This document shows positions 9,716-16,876 of a stretch of DNA of 64,000 nt, one piece after another. The stretch spans positions 3,286,001-3,350,000 of the forward strand of contig NZ_JAUSXI010000001.1 in the NCBI RefSeq assembly GCF_030815865.1, written 5' to 3'. Within the stretch, counting starts at the first letter, position 1. The number at the start of each line of letters is the position of its first letter. This stretch comes from Arthrobacter globiformis (GTDB taxonomy: Bacteria > Actinomycetota > Actinomycetes > Actinomycetales > Micrococcaceae). The notes under the pieces are model-generated. The model did not search any database, had not been told where the DNA came from, and worked only from the letters and a program-made list of their open reading frames with translations. The position numbers and the translations under genes are program-made.

Positions 9716-10462
9716 TTAGGTGGCTGCTGTGAACACGATGGGAAGGAGCCCCACGAGGCCGGCCAGCGCGCCGCCGACCAGCGGGCCCACCACCGGAATC
9801 CAGGAGTAGCTCCAGTCACTCGATCCCTTGCCTTTGATGGGCAGGACGGCGTGCGCGATGCGGGGACCGAGGTCACGCGCGGGGTTGATGGCGTAGCCGG
9901 TGGGTCCGCCCAGCGAGACACCGATGCCGACGACCAGAAGCGCCACGGCCAGCGGGCCAAGCCCCGACGGCGTTCCGCCGAAGGTGAGGATGACGAAGAC
10001 GAGAACAAACGTGCCGATGATTTCCGTGATCAGGTTCCAGGGCGTGGAGCGGATCGCCGGGCCGGTGGAGAAGACGCCAAGTTTGTTCGCAGGCTCGGGT
10101 TCGGCGTCGAAGTGCTGCTTGTGCGCGAGCCAGGTGACCACGGCACCAAGGAAGGCGCCGGTAAGCTCACCGCCGAAGTAGGTCAGCGTGGAGGCAAAGT
10201 CCACTGGAACGCCTGCCGCATACTCCGGTTTGCCGTTCACAAGAAGGCCCAGCGTGACGGCCGGGTTCAAGTGCGATCCCGACCTGGCGGCGACGTAGAC
10301 GCCAGCGAAGACGGCGATGCCCCACCCCCAGGTGACCATCAGGAATCCACCGTTGTTGCCCTTCGTGCCTTTGAGCGCAACGTTGGCCACCACACCACAA
10401 CCCAGCAGGGTCAGCATGGCAGTTCCGAAAACTTCGGAAAGAAAAACCAATCCAAGAGACAT
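9716..10462 (-). CDS. glpF: Glycerol facilitator (aquaporin family)
   Basis: This 248-residue membrane channel of the MIP family has about six membrane helices and the two half-helix NPA motifs, HLNPAVT (66-68) and NPARD (193-195). The Asp after NPAR is typical of glyceroporins rather than water-only channels. It lets glycerol in by facilitated diffusion, to be trapped by GlpK. It lies between glpD (57 bases upstream) and glpK (99 bases downstream), a usual actinobacterial glycerol operon. Confidence 0.95.
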   Translation of the reverse strand: MSLGLVFLSEVFGTAMLTLLGCGVVANVALKGTKGNNGGFLMVTWGWGIAVFAGVYVAARSGSHLNPAVTLGLLVNGKPEYAAGVPVDFASTLTYFGGELTGAFLGAVVTWLAHKQHFDAEPEPANKLGVFSTGPAIRSTPWNLITEIIGTFVLVFVILTFGGTPSGLGPLAVALLVVGIGVSLGGPTGYAINPARDLGPRIAHAVLPIKGKGSSDWSYSWIPVVGPLVGGALAGLVGLLPIVFTAAT

Positions 10463-10519
10463 CTTTGACTCCTCTATTTTCTGTTGTGAGTCCTTCGCGT
10501 GTATGAAGGACGGTTCCCG

Positions 10520-12292
10520 CTAGGCGACGAGGCTGTGAACCTCGACGCCGTGGTATCGCTTCAGCACCTCCTGCGCATGGTTGATCTCCGCGGCGACCCG
10601 TGCCGCATCCCAGCCGAGCGGCTCGGTCAGGGCTTCGGCAACTTCGTTCAGCAGCTCACCGGTAACCAGGCCGCGGAAGGCGAGGGAGGTGCGGCGGATC
10701 AGGACGTCCACGAGGTGCCCGATCTGTTCGTGGGCTGCCATGAACTGCAGTTCCCTGACACTCAACTCCCGCGTGGAGCGCAGCAGGCGGTCGTGGCCGG
10801 CGTCGAGATAGCTGATGACTTCCCCGGCGCGGGTGCCGTACCTGGTGAGCAGGCCGGCTGTCCGGTCGGCGTCGCGCGTGGGGGTCATGTGCGCCTTGAT
10901 CCACTTCTGGATCCCGGCTTCGCTGTCCGGGAACCCGGAGCCACCGCCGATCGCGAGCTTCGCCGTCGAAATCTTCCGTTCCGTTCCTAGTTCGGCGAGG
11001 ACGTCGTCGGCCAGGTGTTCGGCCAAAGCCCGGAAGGTGGTCCACTTGCCGCCCACCAGGCTGAGCACGACGGCGCCGCCCTCCTGGGGGCCTGCGTCCG
11101 GGCCGCGGCGTTCGATGCGGTAATCCCGGGACACGAACCCAGGCTGGGTGGCGTCGTGCCGTGGCAGCGGACGCACGCCCGAGAACGTGTAGACGATCTG
11201 TCCGCGGTTCACGGCGATGTCCGGGAAGACGTGGCCGATGAGGTCGAAGAAGTAGTCGATCTCGCCGTTGGTGCAGACGGCGTCTTCCGACATGTCGGCG
11301 TCGACGTCGGTGGTGCCAACCAGCACGCGGTCACCCATGGGATAGATCAGCACGATGCGGCCGTCTGTGTGTTCGAAGAAGATCTCGCGTCCGTCGCAGG
11401 CAGCGAGCAGGCCGGGGTGGTCAAGGACGATGTGTGAGCCCTTCGTCCCGCCCATGAAGGTGGTGGGCGCGCCCATGGCCTGGTTGGTGAGGTCCACCCA
11501 CGCACCGGTGGTGTTGACGATGACGTCCGCAGTGAAGCCGAATTCCTCGCCGGCCAGGTGGTCACGGAGAACCGCGGTGCTGGAACCATCTGCGTTGGAG
11601 CTGACGGACATCAGGGAGAGGTAGTTGCTGGCCCGGCCGCCCGCCTTCTCGCCGTCCTGCAGGACGTCCAGGGTGAGCCGCTCCGGGTTGTGCACGGACG
11701 CGTCGAAGTACGTGGCCGTGTATTTGACGCCAGGGTGCAGCATCGGGAGTTCGGCCAGCGCCTTCCGCCGGGTGCGGAACTGGTGGCGCGGGACGCTGCC
11801 GCCGTCGCGGGAGAAGGAGTCGTAGAGGCTGAGTCCCAGCTTGATCAGGAACGCGCCGCGCTCCTTGGGCTTGCCCTGTTGCTTATGGGTCAGGAACCGC
11901 AGGGGGGCGGCGAGCACGCCGGAGAATGTGCTGAAGATCGGAATGGTGGTCTGCAGCGGCTTTACGTAGTGGGGCGCGATCCGCAGGAGCCGGTTGCGCT
12001 CAACCACAGATTCCCGGACCAGCCGGAATTCGCCGTTTTCCAGATAACGGATGCCGCCGTGGATCATGTGCGACGAGGCGCCGCTGGCGCCCTGGCAGTA
12101 ATCGCCGCGCTCCACGAGTGCCACGTCGACGCCCTGCAGGGCGAGGTCGCGGAATGTTCCGACGCCGTTGATGCCACCACCGATGATCAGGACCCGGGCG
12201 TTGGGCCGCCGGCGCAGCCGGGAGACGGACTCGCGCTCCCCGCCGCCGACGGTAGCGCTGTTGGTATGGCCGGATGAATCCTTGAGTCCCAA
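10520..12292 (-). CDS. glpD: Glycerol-3-phosphate dehydrogenase (FAD)
   Basis: This enzyme of 590 residues oxidises glycerol 3-phosphate to dihydroxyacetone phosphate at the membrane, passing electrons to quinone. The FAD-binding motif IIGGGINGVG lies at about residues 36-45, followed by ASGASSHMIHGGIRYLE and VLVGTTDVDAD; the C-terminal DAO_C domain is present. The best start is a TTG at 12292, because AAAGGAG lies 5 bases upstream and homologues start about here. A longer reading from 12397 would place 35 odd Cys- and Arg-rich residues in front and would reach the promoter and edge of the divergent gene's operator. Confidence 0.93.
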   Translation of the reverse strand: MGLKDSSGHTNSATVGGGERESVSRLRRRPNARVLIIGGGINGVGTFRDLALQGVDVALVERGDYCQGASGASSHMIHGGIRYLENGEFRLVRESVVERNRLLRIAPHYVKPLQTTIPIFSTFSGVLAAPLRFLTHKQQGKPKERGAFLIKLGLSLYDSFSRDGGSVPRHQFRTRRKALAELPMLHPGVKYTATYFDASVHNPERLTLDVLQDGEKAGGRASNYLSLMSVSSNADGSSTAVLRDHLAGEEFGFTADVIVNTTGAWVDLTNQAMGAPTTFMGGTKGSHIVLDHPGLLAACDGREIFFEHTDGRIVLIYPMGDRVLVGTTDVDADMSEDAVCTNGEIDYFFDLIGHVFPDIAVNRGQIVYTFSGVRPLPRHDATQPGFVSRDYRIERRGPDAGPQEGGAVVLSLVGGKWTTFRALAEHLADDVLAELGTERKISTAKLAIGGGSGFPDSEAGIQKWIKAHMTPTRDADRTAGLLTRYGTRAGEVISYLDAGHDRLLRSTRELSVRELQFMAAHEQIGHLVDVLIRRTSLAFRGLVTGELLNEVAEALTEPLGWDAARVAAEINHAQEVLKRYHGVEVHSLVA

Positions 12293-12336
12293 ATCTGCTC
12301 CTTTGGGTTTGGTTCGAAAGGGTTTGTTGCAGGCGA

Positions 12337-12352
12337 CGCACCGAAAGGTGCG
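12337..12352 (-). other. Small hairpin in the glpD leader
   Basis: CGCACC and GGTGCG pair around a 4-base loop, 45 bases upstream of the glpD start. It may stabilise the mRNA; no regulatory role can be read from the sequence. Confidence 0.3.
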
Positions 12353-12391
12353 GGGCCGTTCACCACTATTGTTTGGACTAATGGAAAATAA

Positions 12392-12417
12392 CGTCAAGCA
12401 CTATGCACAAACGTGCA
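12392..12417. promoter_or_regulatory. Candidate glpD promoter and regulator operator
   Basis: The inverted repeat TGCAC-N4-GTGCA (12404-12417) lies between glpD and the divergent SorC-type gene, beside TTGACG on the minus strand (12392-12397), a good -35 box for glpD. A repressor bound here could control both directions. No second copy of the repeat was found before glpF or glpK. Confidence 0.45.
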
Positions 12418-12431
12418 GAACGGACAGACGC

Positions 12432-13394
12432 ATGCCCCGGCCCCGACATTCCGAAGCGCTTCGCGCCGCACAGCTGTACTACATGCAGGACCTCACCATG
12501 GACGCCATCGCCCGGGAATTGCGGACTTCCCGCTCCACGGTTTCCCGGCTGCTTTCAACGGCGCGGGAGTCGGGTCTGGTGCAGATCCAGATCCGCAGTC
12601 CCCTGGACACAGGGCCGGAATTGGAGCGGTTGATTCGGGCGCATTACAAGGTGGATGTGCACGTGGTGCCCGTCCTGGACACCCTGAATGAGGCGGAGAC
12701 GCTCGACCGCGTGGCCATGCAGGCAGCGCGCACCATCGGACCGCTCGTGGACTCGAACGCGATCATCGGCGTGGCTTGGGGCTCGACCCTCAGCGCGGTG
12801 AGCCGGCACCTGACCCGCAAGATCACGCACGACAGCGTGGTGGTGCAGCTGAACGGGGCGGGCAACATGCAGACCACCGGCATCACCTACGCCAGTGACA
12901 TCATGCGGCGCTTCGGCAGCGCCTACGGGGCACGGGTTGAACAGTTTCCCGTGCCGGCCTTCTTCGACCATGCCGCTACGAAGACCGCGATGTGGAATGA
13001 GCGGAGCGTTCAGCGCATCCTCGACCTGCAGTCCCGTATGAGCATTGCGATCTTCGGCGTGGGTTCGGTGGATGCCGACTACCCCAGCCACGTGTACGCC
13101 GGCGGCTACCTCGACGAGGATGATCTGGTCACATTGGCGAAGTCGGACGTCGTCGGCGACGTGGCCACGGTCTTCTTCCGTGGCGACGGCTCCTCTGACG
13201 GCATCACGCTGAATGAACGCTCCACCGGACCTTCGCTGGACCAACTCCGTCAGGTGCGCCGGCGGATCTGCGTGGTGTCCGGCGCGTCCAAGATCAACGG
13301 GCTTCGGGGGGCGCTGGTGGCCGGGCTGGCCACAGATCTGATCCTCGATGAGGCCTCGGCCCGGCGGTTGGTCAGCTTCGAAAATGGGAACTGA
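12432..13394 (+). CDS. SorC-family transcriptional regulator, probable glycerol regulator
   Basis: This 320-residue protein has an N-terminal helix-turn-helix at about 20-42 (MDAIARELRTSRSTVSRLLS) and a C-terminal SorC sugar-phosphate-binding domain with GVAWGSTLSAVSRHL, FGVGSVDADYPSHVYAGG and the ending GLRGALVAGLATDLI. SorC proteins sense phosphorylated sugars. Its divergent position next to glpD suggests glycerol 3-phosphate or a related effector, which is inference. The frame is open to an ATG at 12381, but that would place the candidate operator inside the coding region, so I prefer 12432. An AP2/GlpR-type repressor is the more usual glycerol regulator in other groups. Confidence 0.85.
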   Translation: MPRPRHSEALRAAQLYYMQDLTMDAIARELRTSRSTVSRLLSTARESGLVQIQIRSPLDTGPELERLIRAHYKVDVHVVPVLDTLNEAETLDRVAMQAARTIGPLVDSNAIIGVAWGSTLSAVSRHLTRKITHDSVVVQLNGAGNMQTTGITYASDIMRRFGSAYGARVEQFPVPAFFDHAATKTAMWNERSVQRILDLQSRMSIAIFGVGSVDADYPSHVYAGGYLDEDDLVTLAKSDVVGDVATVFFRGDGSSDGITLNERSTGPSLDQLRQVRRRICVVSGASKINGLRGALVAGLATDLILDEASARRLVSFENGN

Positions 13395-13407
13395 ATAGGA
13401 GCACACC

Positions 13408-13473
13408 ATGGGAATCCTCTCCGTCGACCTGTTCATCACTCTCGACGGCGTGTGCCAGGCGCCGGGCGGCCCC
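13408..13473 (+). pseudogene. Remnant of a RibD-type (dihydrofolate reductase-like) gene start
   Basis: After a GGAG ribosome site, the sequence encodes MGILSVDLFITLDGVCQAPG, the usual first 20 residues of RibD_C-domain reductases. The similarity then ends, and the frame runs on into a VOC-family gene. About 160 residues of the reductase are missing, so this looks like a deletion scar. Confidence 0.65.
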
Positions 13474-13524
13474 AACTGGCGTGAAGCTCTCGGAAAATCA
13501 CTGAGGTCATGCAAGGATGACCGC

Positions 13525-13887
13525 ATGAAAATCACCAGAGAGATCGTTGTGTTCGACGCCGCCGACCTTCCTGCCGAGAGCGCGTTCTGGGCCGACCTGC
13601 TGGGCGGCACCGTGGACGCAGAGGATGACTGGCACACCGTCAGTGTCGATGGGAACCCGCGCCTGGGCTTCCAGCTCGCACCCAACCACATGCCGCCGGA
13701 ATGGCCGGACGGGAACCCACAGCAGATCCACCTGGACCTGTATGTTGAGGACGTCTCATCTGCCCACGAGGAGGCCCTGTCCCTCGGCGCACGCCTGCTG
13801 AAGCCCGCCGAGGACATCACCTCCGCCGAGGGCTTCCAGGTTTACGCGGACCCTGCCGGCCACCCCTTCTGCCTCTGCTGGGGCTGA
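13525..13887 (+). CDS. VOC (glyoxalase/bleomycin-resistance fold) family protein
   Basis: This 120-residue protein of the vicinal-oxygen-chelate fold begins MKITREIVVFDAADLPAESA and contains HLDLYVEDVSSAHEEALSLG and a C-terminal YADPAGHPFCLCWG. Members bind a metal and act as lyases, dioxygenases or resistance proteins; this one cannot be assigned further. I chose the ATG at 13525 because AAGGATG lies just upstream and family members start here. The same frame continues upstream through a reductase remnant (start 13408), so a fused product of 159 residues is also possible. Confidence 0.8.
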   Translation: MKITREIVVFDAADLPAESAFWADLLGGTVDAEDDWHTVSVDGNPRLGFQLAPNHMPPEWPDGNPQQIHLDLYVEDVSSAHEEALSLGARLLKPAEDITSAEGFQVYADPAGHPFCLCWG

Positions 13888-13959
13888 CCGTCCTCTTTGG
13901 TCCGGGCCCGCGCCAGCACTTCGCGCCCGGCGGTAACACGCGTCGCGCCGCGGTATCGG

Positions 13960-13972
13960 TAGAGTCGTAACC
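13960..13972 (+). promoter_or_regulatory. Candidate -10 box of a leaderless transcript
   Basis: TAGAGT lies 7 bases before the next ATG, with no ribosome site between, which fits leaderless transcription. No -35 box is evident. Confidence 0.35.
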
Positions 13973-14842
13973 ATGATTACCTCACCCCGGCTCAGCCTGA
14001 ACAACGGCGTGCTGATCAACCAGTTGGGTTTCGGGCTGTACAAGGTTCCGGCGAAAGACACTGCCAACCTGGTGGCCACTGCGCTGGAAGCCGGGTACCG
14101 CCATTTCGATACTGCGGCCATGTACGGGAATGAATCCGGGGTGGCGCGCGGCCTGGTCGGGGTCTTCGCCGCGGAAGCCACCACCGGCGGTTCCGGCGAG
14201 GCCGCACCCGGCACCTCGCGCGAGGACCTCTTCATTACCACCAAGGTGTGGAACGACGACCACGGCTACGACGCGACGCTGCGGGCCTTCGACAGGTCCA
14301 TGATCAACCTCGGCCTGGAATACGTGGACATGTACCTGATCCACTGGCCGTGCGCGAAGCGGGGACTGTTCCAGGAAACGTACCGCGCCCTGGAGACGCT
14401 GTACCGCGAGGGCAAGGTGCGGGCAATAGGCGTGTCCAACTTCCAGCCCCAGCACCTGGACCAGCTGCTGGAAACAGCGGAGGTGGTGCCGGCTGTCAAC
14501 CAGATCGAGCTGCACCCCTGGCTGCAGCAGGCCGAGCTCCGGGAGAAGCACACCGGGCTGGGAATCCTCACCGAGGCATGGAGCCCCCTGGGCCGCGGCC
14601 AAGTGCTGGAGGATCCCGTCATCGGCGCCCTAGCAGCTGAGCACAAAGTGAGCGCCGCCCAGATTGTCCTGCGCTGGCAACTGCAGCTGGGCAACGTCAC
14701 CATCCCCAAGGCAAGCTCCGCCGCCCGGATCCGCGAGAACCTCAACGTCTTCAGCTTCGAGCTCTCAGCCCTGGACATGGCTGACATCGCCGCCCTGGAG
14801 CGCGGACACCGCACCGGCTCGCACCCCGACAACGTTAACTAG
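13973..14842 (+). CDS. Aldo/keto reductase
   Basis: This NADPH-dependent carbonyl reductase of 289 residues has the TIM-barrel AKR fold. The catalytic tetrad is visible: Asp46 and Tyr51 in GYRHFDTAAMYGNE, Lys91 in FITTKVWND, and His124 in YLIHWPCAK. The cofactor end shows TIPKASSAARIRENL. It resembles the 2,5-diketo-gluconate reductase subgroup; the substrate is not known. An extra Ala/Gly-rich insertion at about 62-80, before the catalytic Lys, is unusual. The stop lies 14 bases before the next gene, so they are probably co-transcribed. Confidence 0.92.
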   Translation: MITSPRLSLNNGVLINQLGFGLYKVPAKDTANLVATALEAGYRHFDTAAMYGNESGVARGLVGVFAAEATTGGSGEAAPGTSREDLFITTKVWNDDHGYDATLRAFDRSMINLGLEYVDMYLIHWPCAKRGLFQETYRALETLYREGKVRAIGVSNFQPQHLDQLLETAEVVPAVNQIELHPWLQQAELREKHTGLGILTEAWSPLGRGQVLEDPVIGALAAEHKVSAAQIVLRWQLQLGNVTIPKASSAARIRENLNVFSFELSALDMADIAALERGHRTGSHPDNVN

Positions 14843-14856
14843 GACTCCCCCAGCAC

Positions 14857-15786
14857 ATGAGAACAGCCGACTCCGAGCCCGCCACGGCACCATCCTTCGT
14901 CAGCAGCGGACTCGCCGCCCGCACCCGTGCATCCACCGTGCAGCTGACGGGCAGCAACGTTGCCTACTGGGTCTACGAACCGGAAAAAACCACGGCTGAA
15001 ACGCGGACCATCCTGGTCATCCACGGCTTCCGCGGCGACCACCACGGACTGCTGCGGGTGGCCGACCAGCTGCCCGAAATGCGCCTGATCATGCCCGACC
15101 TCCCCGGGTTTGGCGGCTCCGGTGCGTTCACCGACGCCGCCCACAGCGTGGAGCGCTACGGCAGTTTCATCAGCGACTTCATTGCGGCCCTCGGACTGGG
15201 GCCGGACACCGTCCTGCTGGGGCACTCGTTCGGCTCCATCGTGGCCGCCCATTTCGTCGCGGATCATCCGGACGCCGTCCGCCCGCTGATCCTGGTCAAC
15301 CCCATCGCGGCGCCCGCGCTGGAAGGCCCCAAGGGCCTCATGACCCGGCTGGCCGTTCTGTACTACCGCCTCTCCGCACGCGTCCCGCGCCCTCTTGGCC
15401 TGGCCCTGCTGCGCAGTCCGCTCATCGTGCGGGTGATGAGCATGGCCATGGCGAAGACGAAGGACAAGGACCTGCTGCGGTTCATCCACGGGCAGCACCA
15501 CGCGTACTTCAGTGCGTTCGCGAACCGGGAGAGTCTGCTGGAATCCTTCACGGCGTCCGTCAGCAGCAACGTGGCCGAAGTCGCGCCCCGGCTCACCATG
15601 CCCGTGCTGCTCGTCGCCGGCGAAAAGGATGAAATCGCCCTGCTGCGGGACCAGCACCGCCTGGCCGGGCTGCTTCCCGATGCAATGCTGGACGTCATCC
15701 CGGGCGTCGGCCACCTGATCCACTACGAAACGCCAGAACCTGCCGCAGGATTCATCCGCCGCTTCCTTAAGGACCACCCCGCGTGA
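14857..15786 (+). CDS. Alpha/beta hydrolase
   Basis: This 309-residue serine hydrolase fold protein shows the nucleophile elbow GHSFGS with Ser124, the oxyanion segment HGFRGDHHG near residue 56, and the catalytic His in GVGHLIHYE near the C-terminus. Its reaction is unknown. The stop overlaps the GTG start of the glycosyltransferase gene, so the two are translationally coupled. That pairing hints that both act on the same glycolipid or polymer, but this is inference. Confidence 0.88.
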   Translation: MRTADSEPATAPSFVSSGLAARTRASTVQLTGSNVAYWVYEPEKTTAETRTILVIHGFRGDHHGLLRVADQLPEMRLIMPDLPGFGGSGAFTDAAHSVERYGSFISDFIAALGLGPDTVLLGHSFGSIVAAHFVADHPDAVRPLILVNPIAAPALEGPKGLMTRLAVLYYRLSARVPRPLGLALLRSPLIVRVMSMAMAKTKDKDLLRFIHGQHHAYFSAFANRESLLESFTASVSSNVAEVAPRLTMPVLLVAGEKDEIALLRDQHRLAGLLPDAMLDVIPGVGHLIHYETPEPAAGFIRRFLKDHPA

Positions 15787-16859
15787 AGATAGTCATCGAT
15801 GCCCGTTTCACCCGGACGGACCACCATGACGGGATCAGCCGCTACGGCTCCAGCCTCATTGCCGCCGTCTCAAAGATCGCCGATGTGTCCATGCTCATCA
15901 GTGATCTCCGGCAACTGGCACTGCTTCCCGACGTTCCGTACACGTTGATCAGCAGCCCGCTCTCCCCCACCGAGCTTTTCGTGGCCCGGAAGGTCAATCA
16001 GCTCGGCGCGGACGTGGTGGTCTGCCCCATGCAGACCATGGGCACGTGGGGACGCAAGTACGGCCTGGTGCTCACCCTGCATGACCTCATCTACTACGAA
16101 CACCCGGCACCTCCGGGCTTCCTGCCGGCCCCGGTCCGGATCCTGTGGCGCCTGTACCACAAGGCGTTCTGGCCCCAGCGGCTGCTGCTGAACCGTGCCG
16201 ACGTCGTCGCGACCATCAGCAGGACCACGGAGGCGCTGATGGCCAAGTACCGCCTGACCAGCCGTCCGGTCCGGATCGTCAGCAACGCCCCGCAGCCGGC
16301 CCAGCAACCCCGCGACCCTGCAGCGGCGCCGGAGAAGACACTGCTCTACATGGGCTCGTTCATGCCCTACAAAAACGTCGAAACCATGCTCGCCGGGATG
16401 GCCGGACTGCCTGACTACACGCTGCACCTGCTCAGCCGCGTCACCCCGCACCGCCGCGCCGAACTGGAAGCGCTGATCCCTTCCGGGGCGAACGTTGTGT
16501 TCCACAACGGCGTCACCGACGACGAATATACGGCGCTGCTGAACCGCACCACCGCACTGGTCACCCTGTCCAAAGCCGAGGGCTACGGCCTGCCCCTGGT
16601 GGAGGCCATGGCGCTGGGCACACCGGTGATCGCCAGCGACATTCCGATCTTCCGCGAGGTGGGGGCGGACACCGCCGCCTACGTTGATCCGGAGTCGGCG
16701 CCCGAGTTCGCCGCCGCTGTCCGGGACCTCGGCGACGGACAGCACTGGCAGGACGTCTCCCGGCGCTCGGTTGCACGTGCGCAGCAGTTCAGCTGGGACG
16801 AATCGGCCCGCCAGCTGGTGGACGTGGCGGCAGAGGTCATGGCACTCCGCCGCAAGTAA
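15783..16859 (+). CDS. Glycosyltransferase family 4-type (GT-B fold)
   Basis: This 358-residue protein starts at a GTG overlapping the upstream stop (GTGA). It has the GT-B layout: an N-terminal acceptor half (VIDARFTRTDHHDGISRYG) and a C-terminal donor half with the retaining GT4 signature EGYGLPLVEAMALGTPVIAS at about 262-282. It transfers a sugar from a nucleotide donor; the acceptor is unknown. It has no membrane segment. It is the last gene of a three-gene plus-strand run and converges on priA, with only 17 bases between the stops. Confidence 0.9.
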   Translation: MKIVIDARFTRTDHHDGISRYGSSLIAAVSKIADVSMLISDLRQLALLPDVPYTLISSPLSPTELFVARKVNQLGADVVVCPMQTMGTWGRKYGLVLTLHDLIYYEHPAPPGFLPAPVRILWRLYHKAFWPQRLLLNRADVVATISRTTEALMAKYRLTSRPVRIVSNAPQPAQQPRDPAAAPEKTLLYMGSFMPYKNVETMLAGMAGLPDYTLHLLSRVTPHRRAELEALIPSGANVVFHNGVTDDEYTALLNRTTALVTLSKAEGYGLPLVEAMALGTPVIASDIPIFREVGADTAAYVDPESAPEFAAAVRDLGDGQHWQDVSRRSVARAQQFSWDESARQLVDVAAEVMALRRK

Positions 16860-16876
16860 CCTGTTGACCCGAACCG

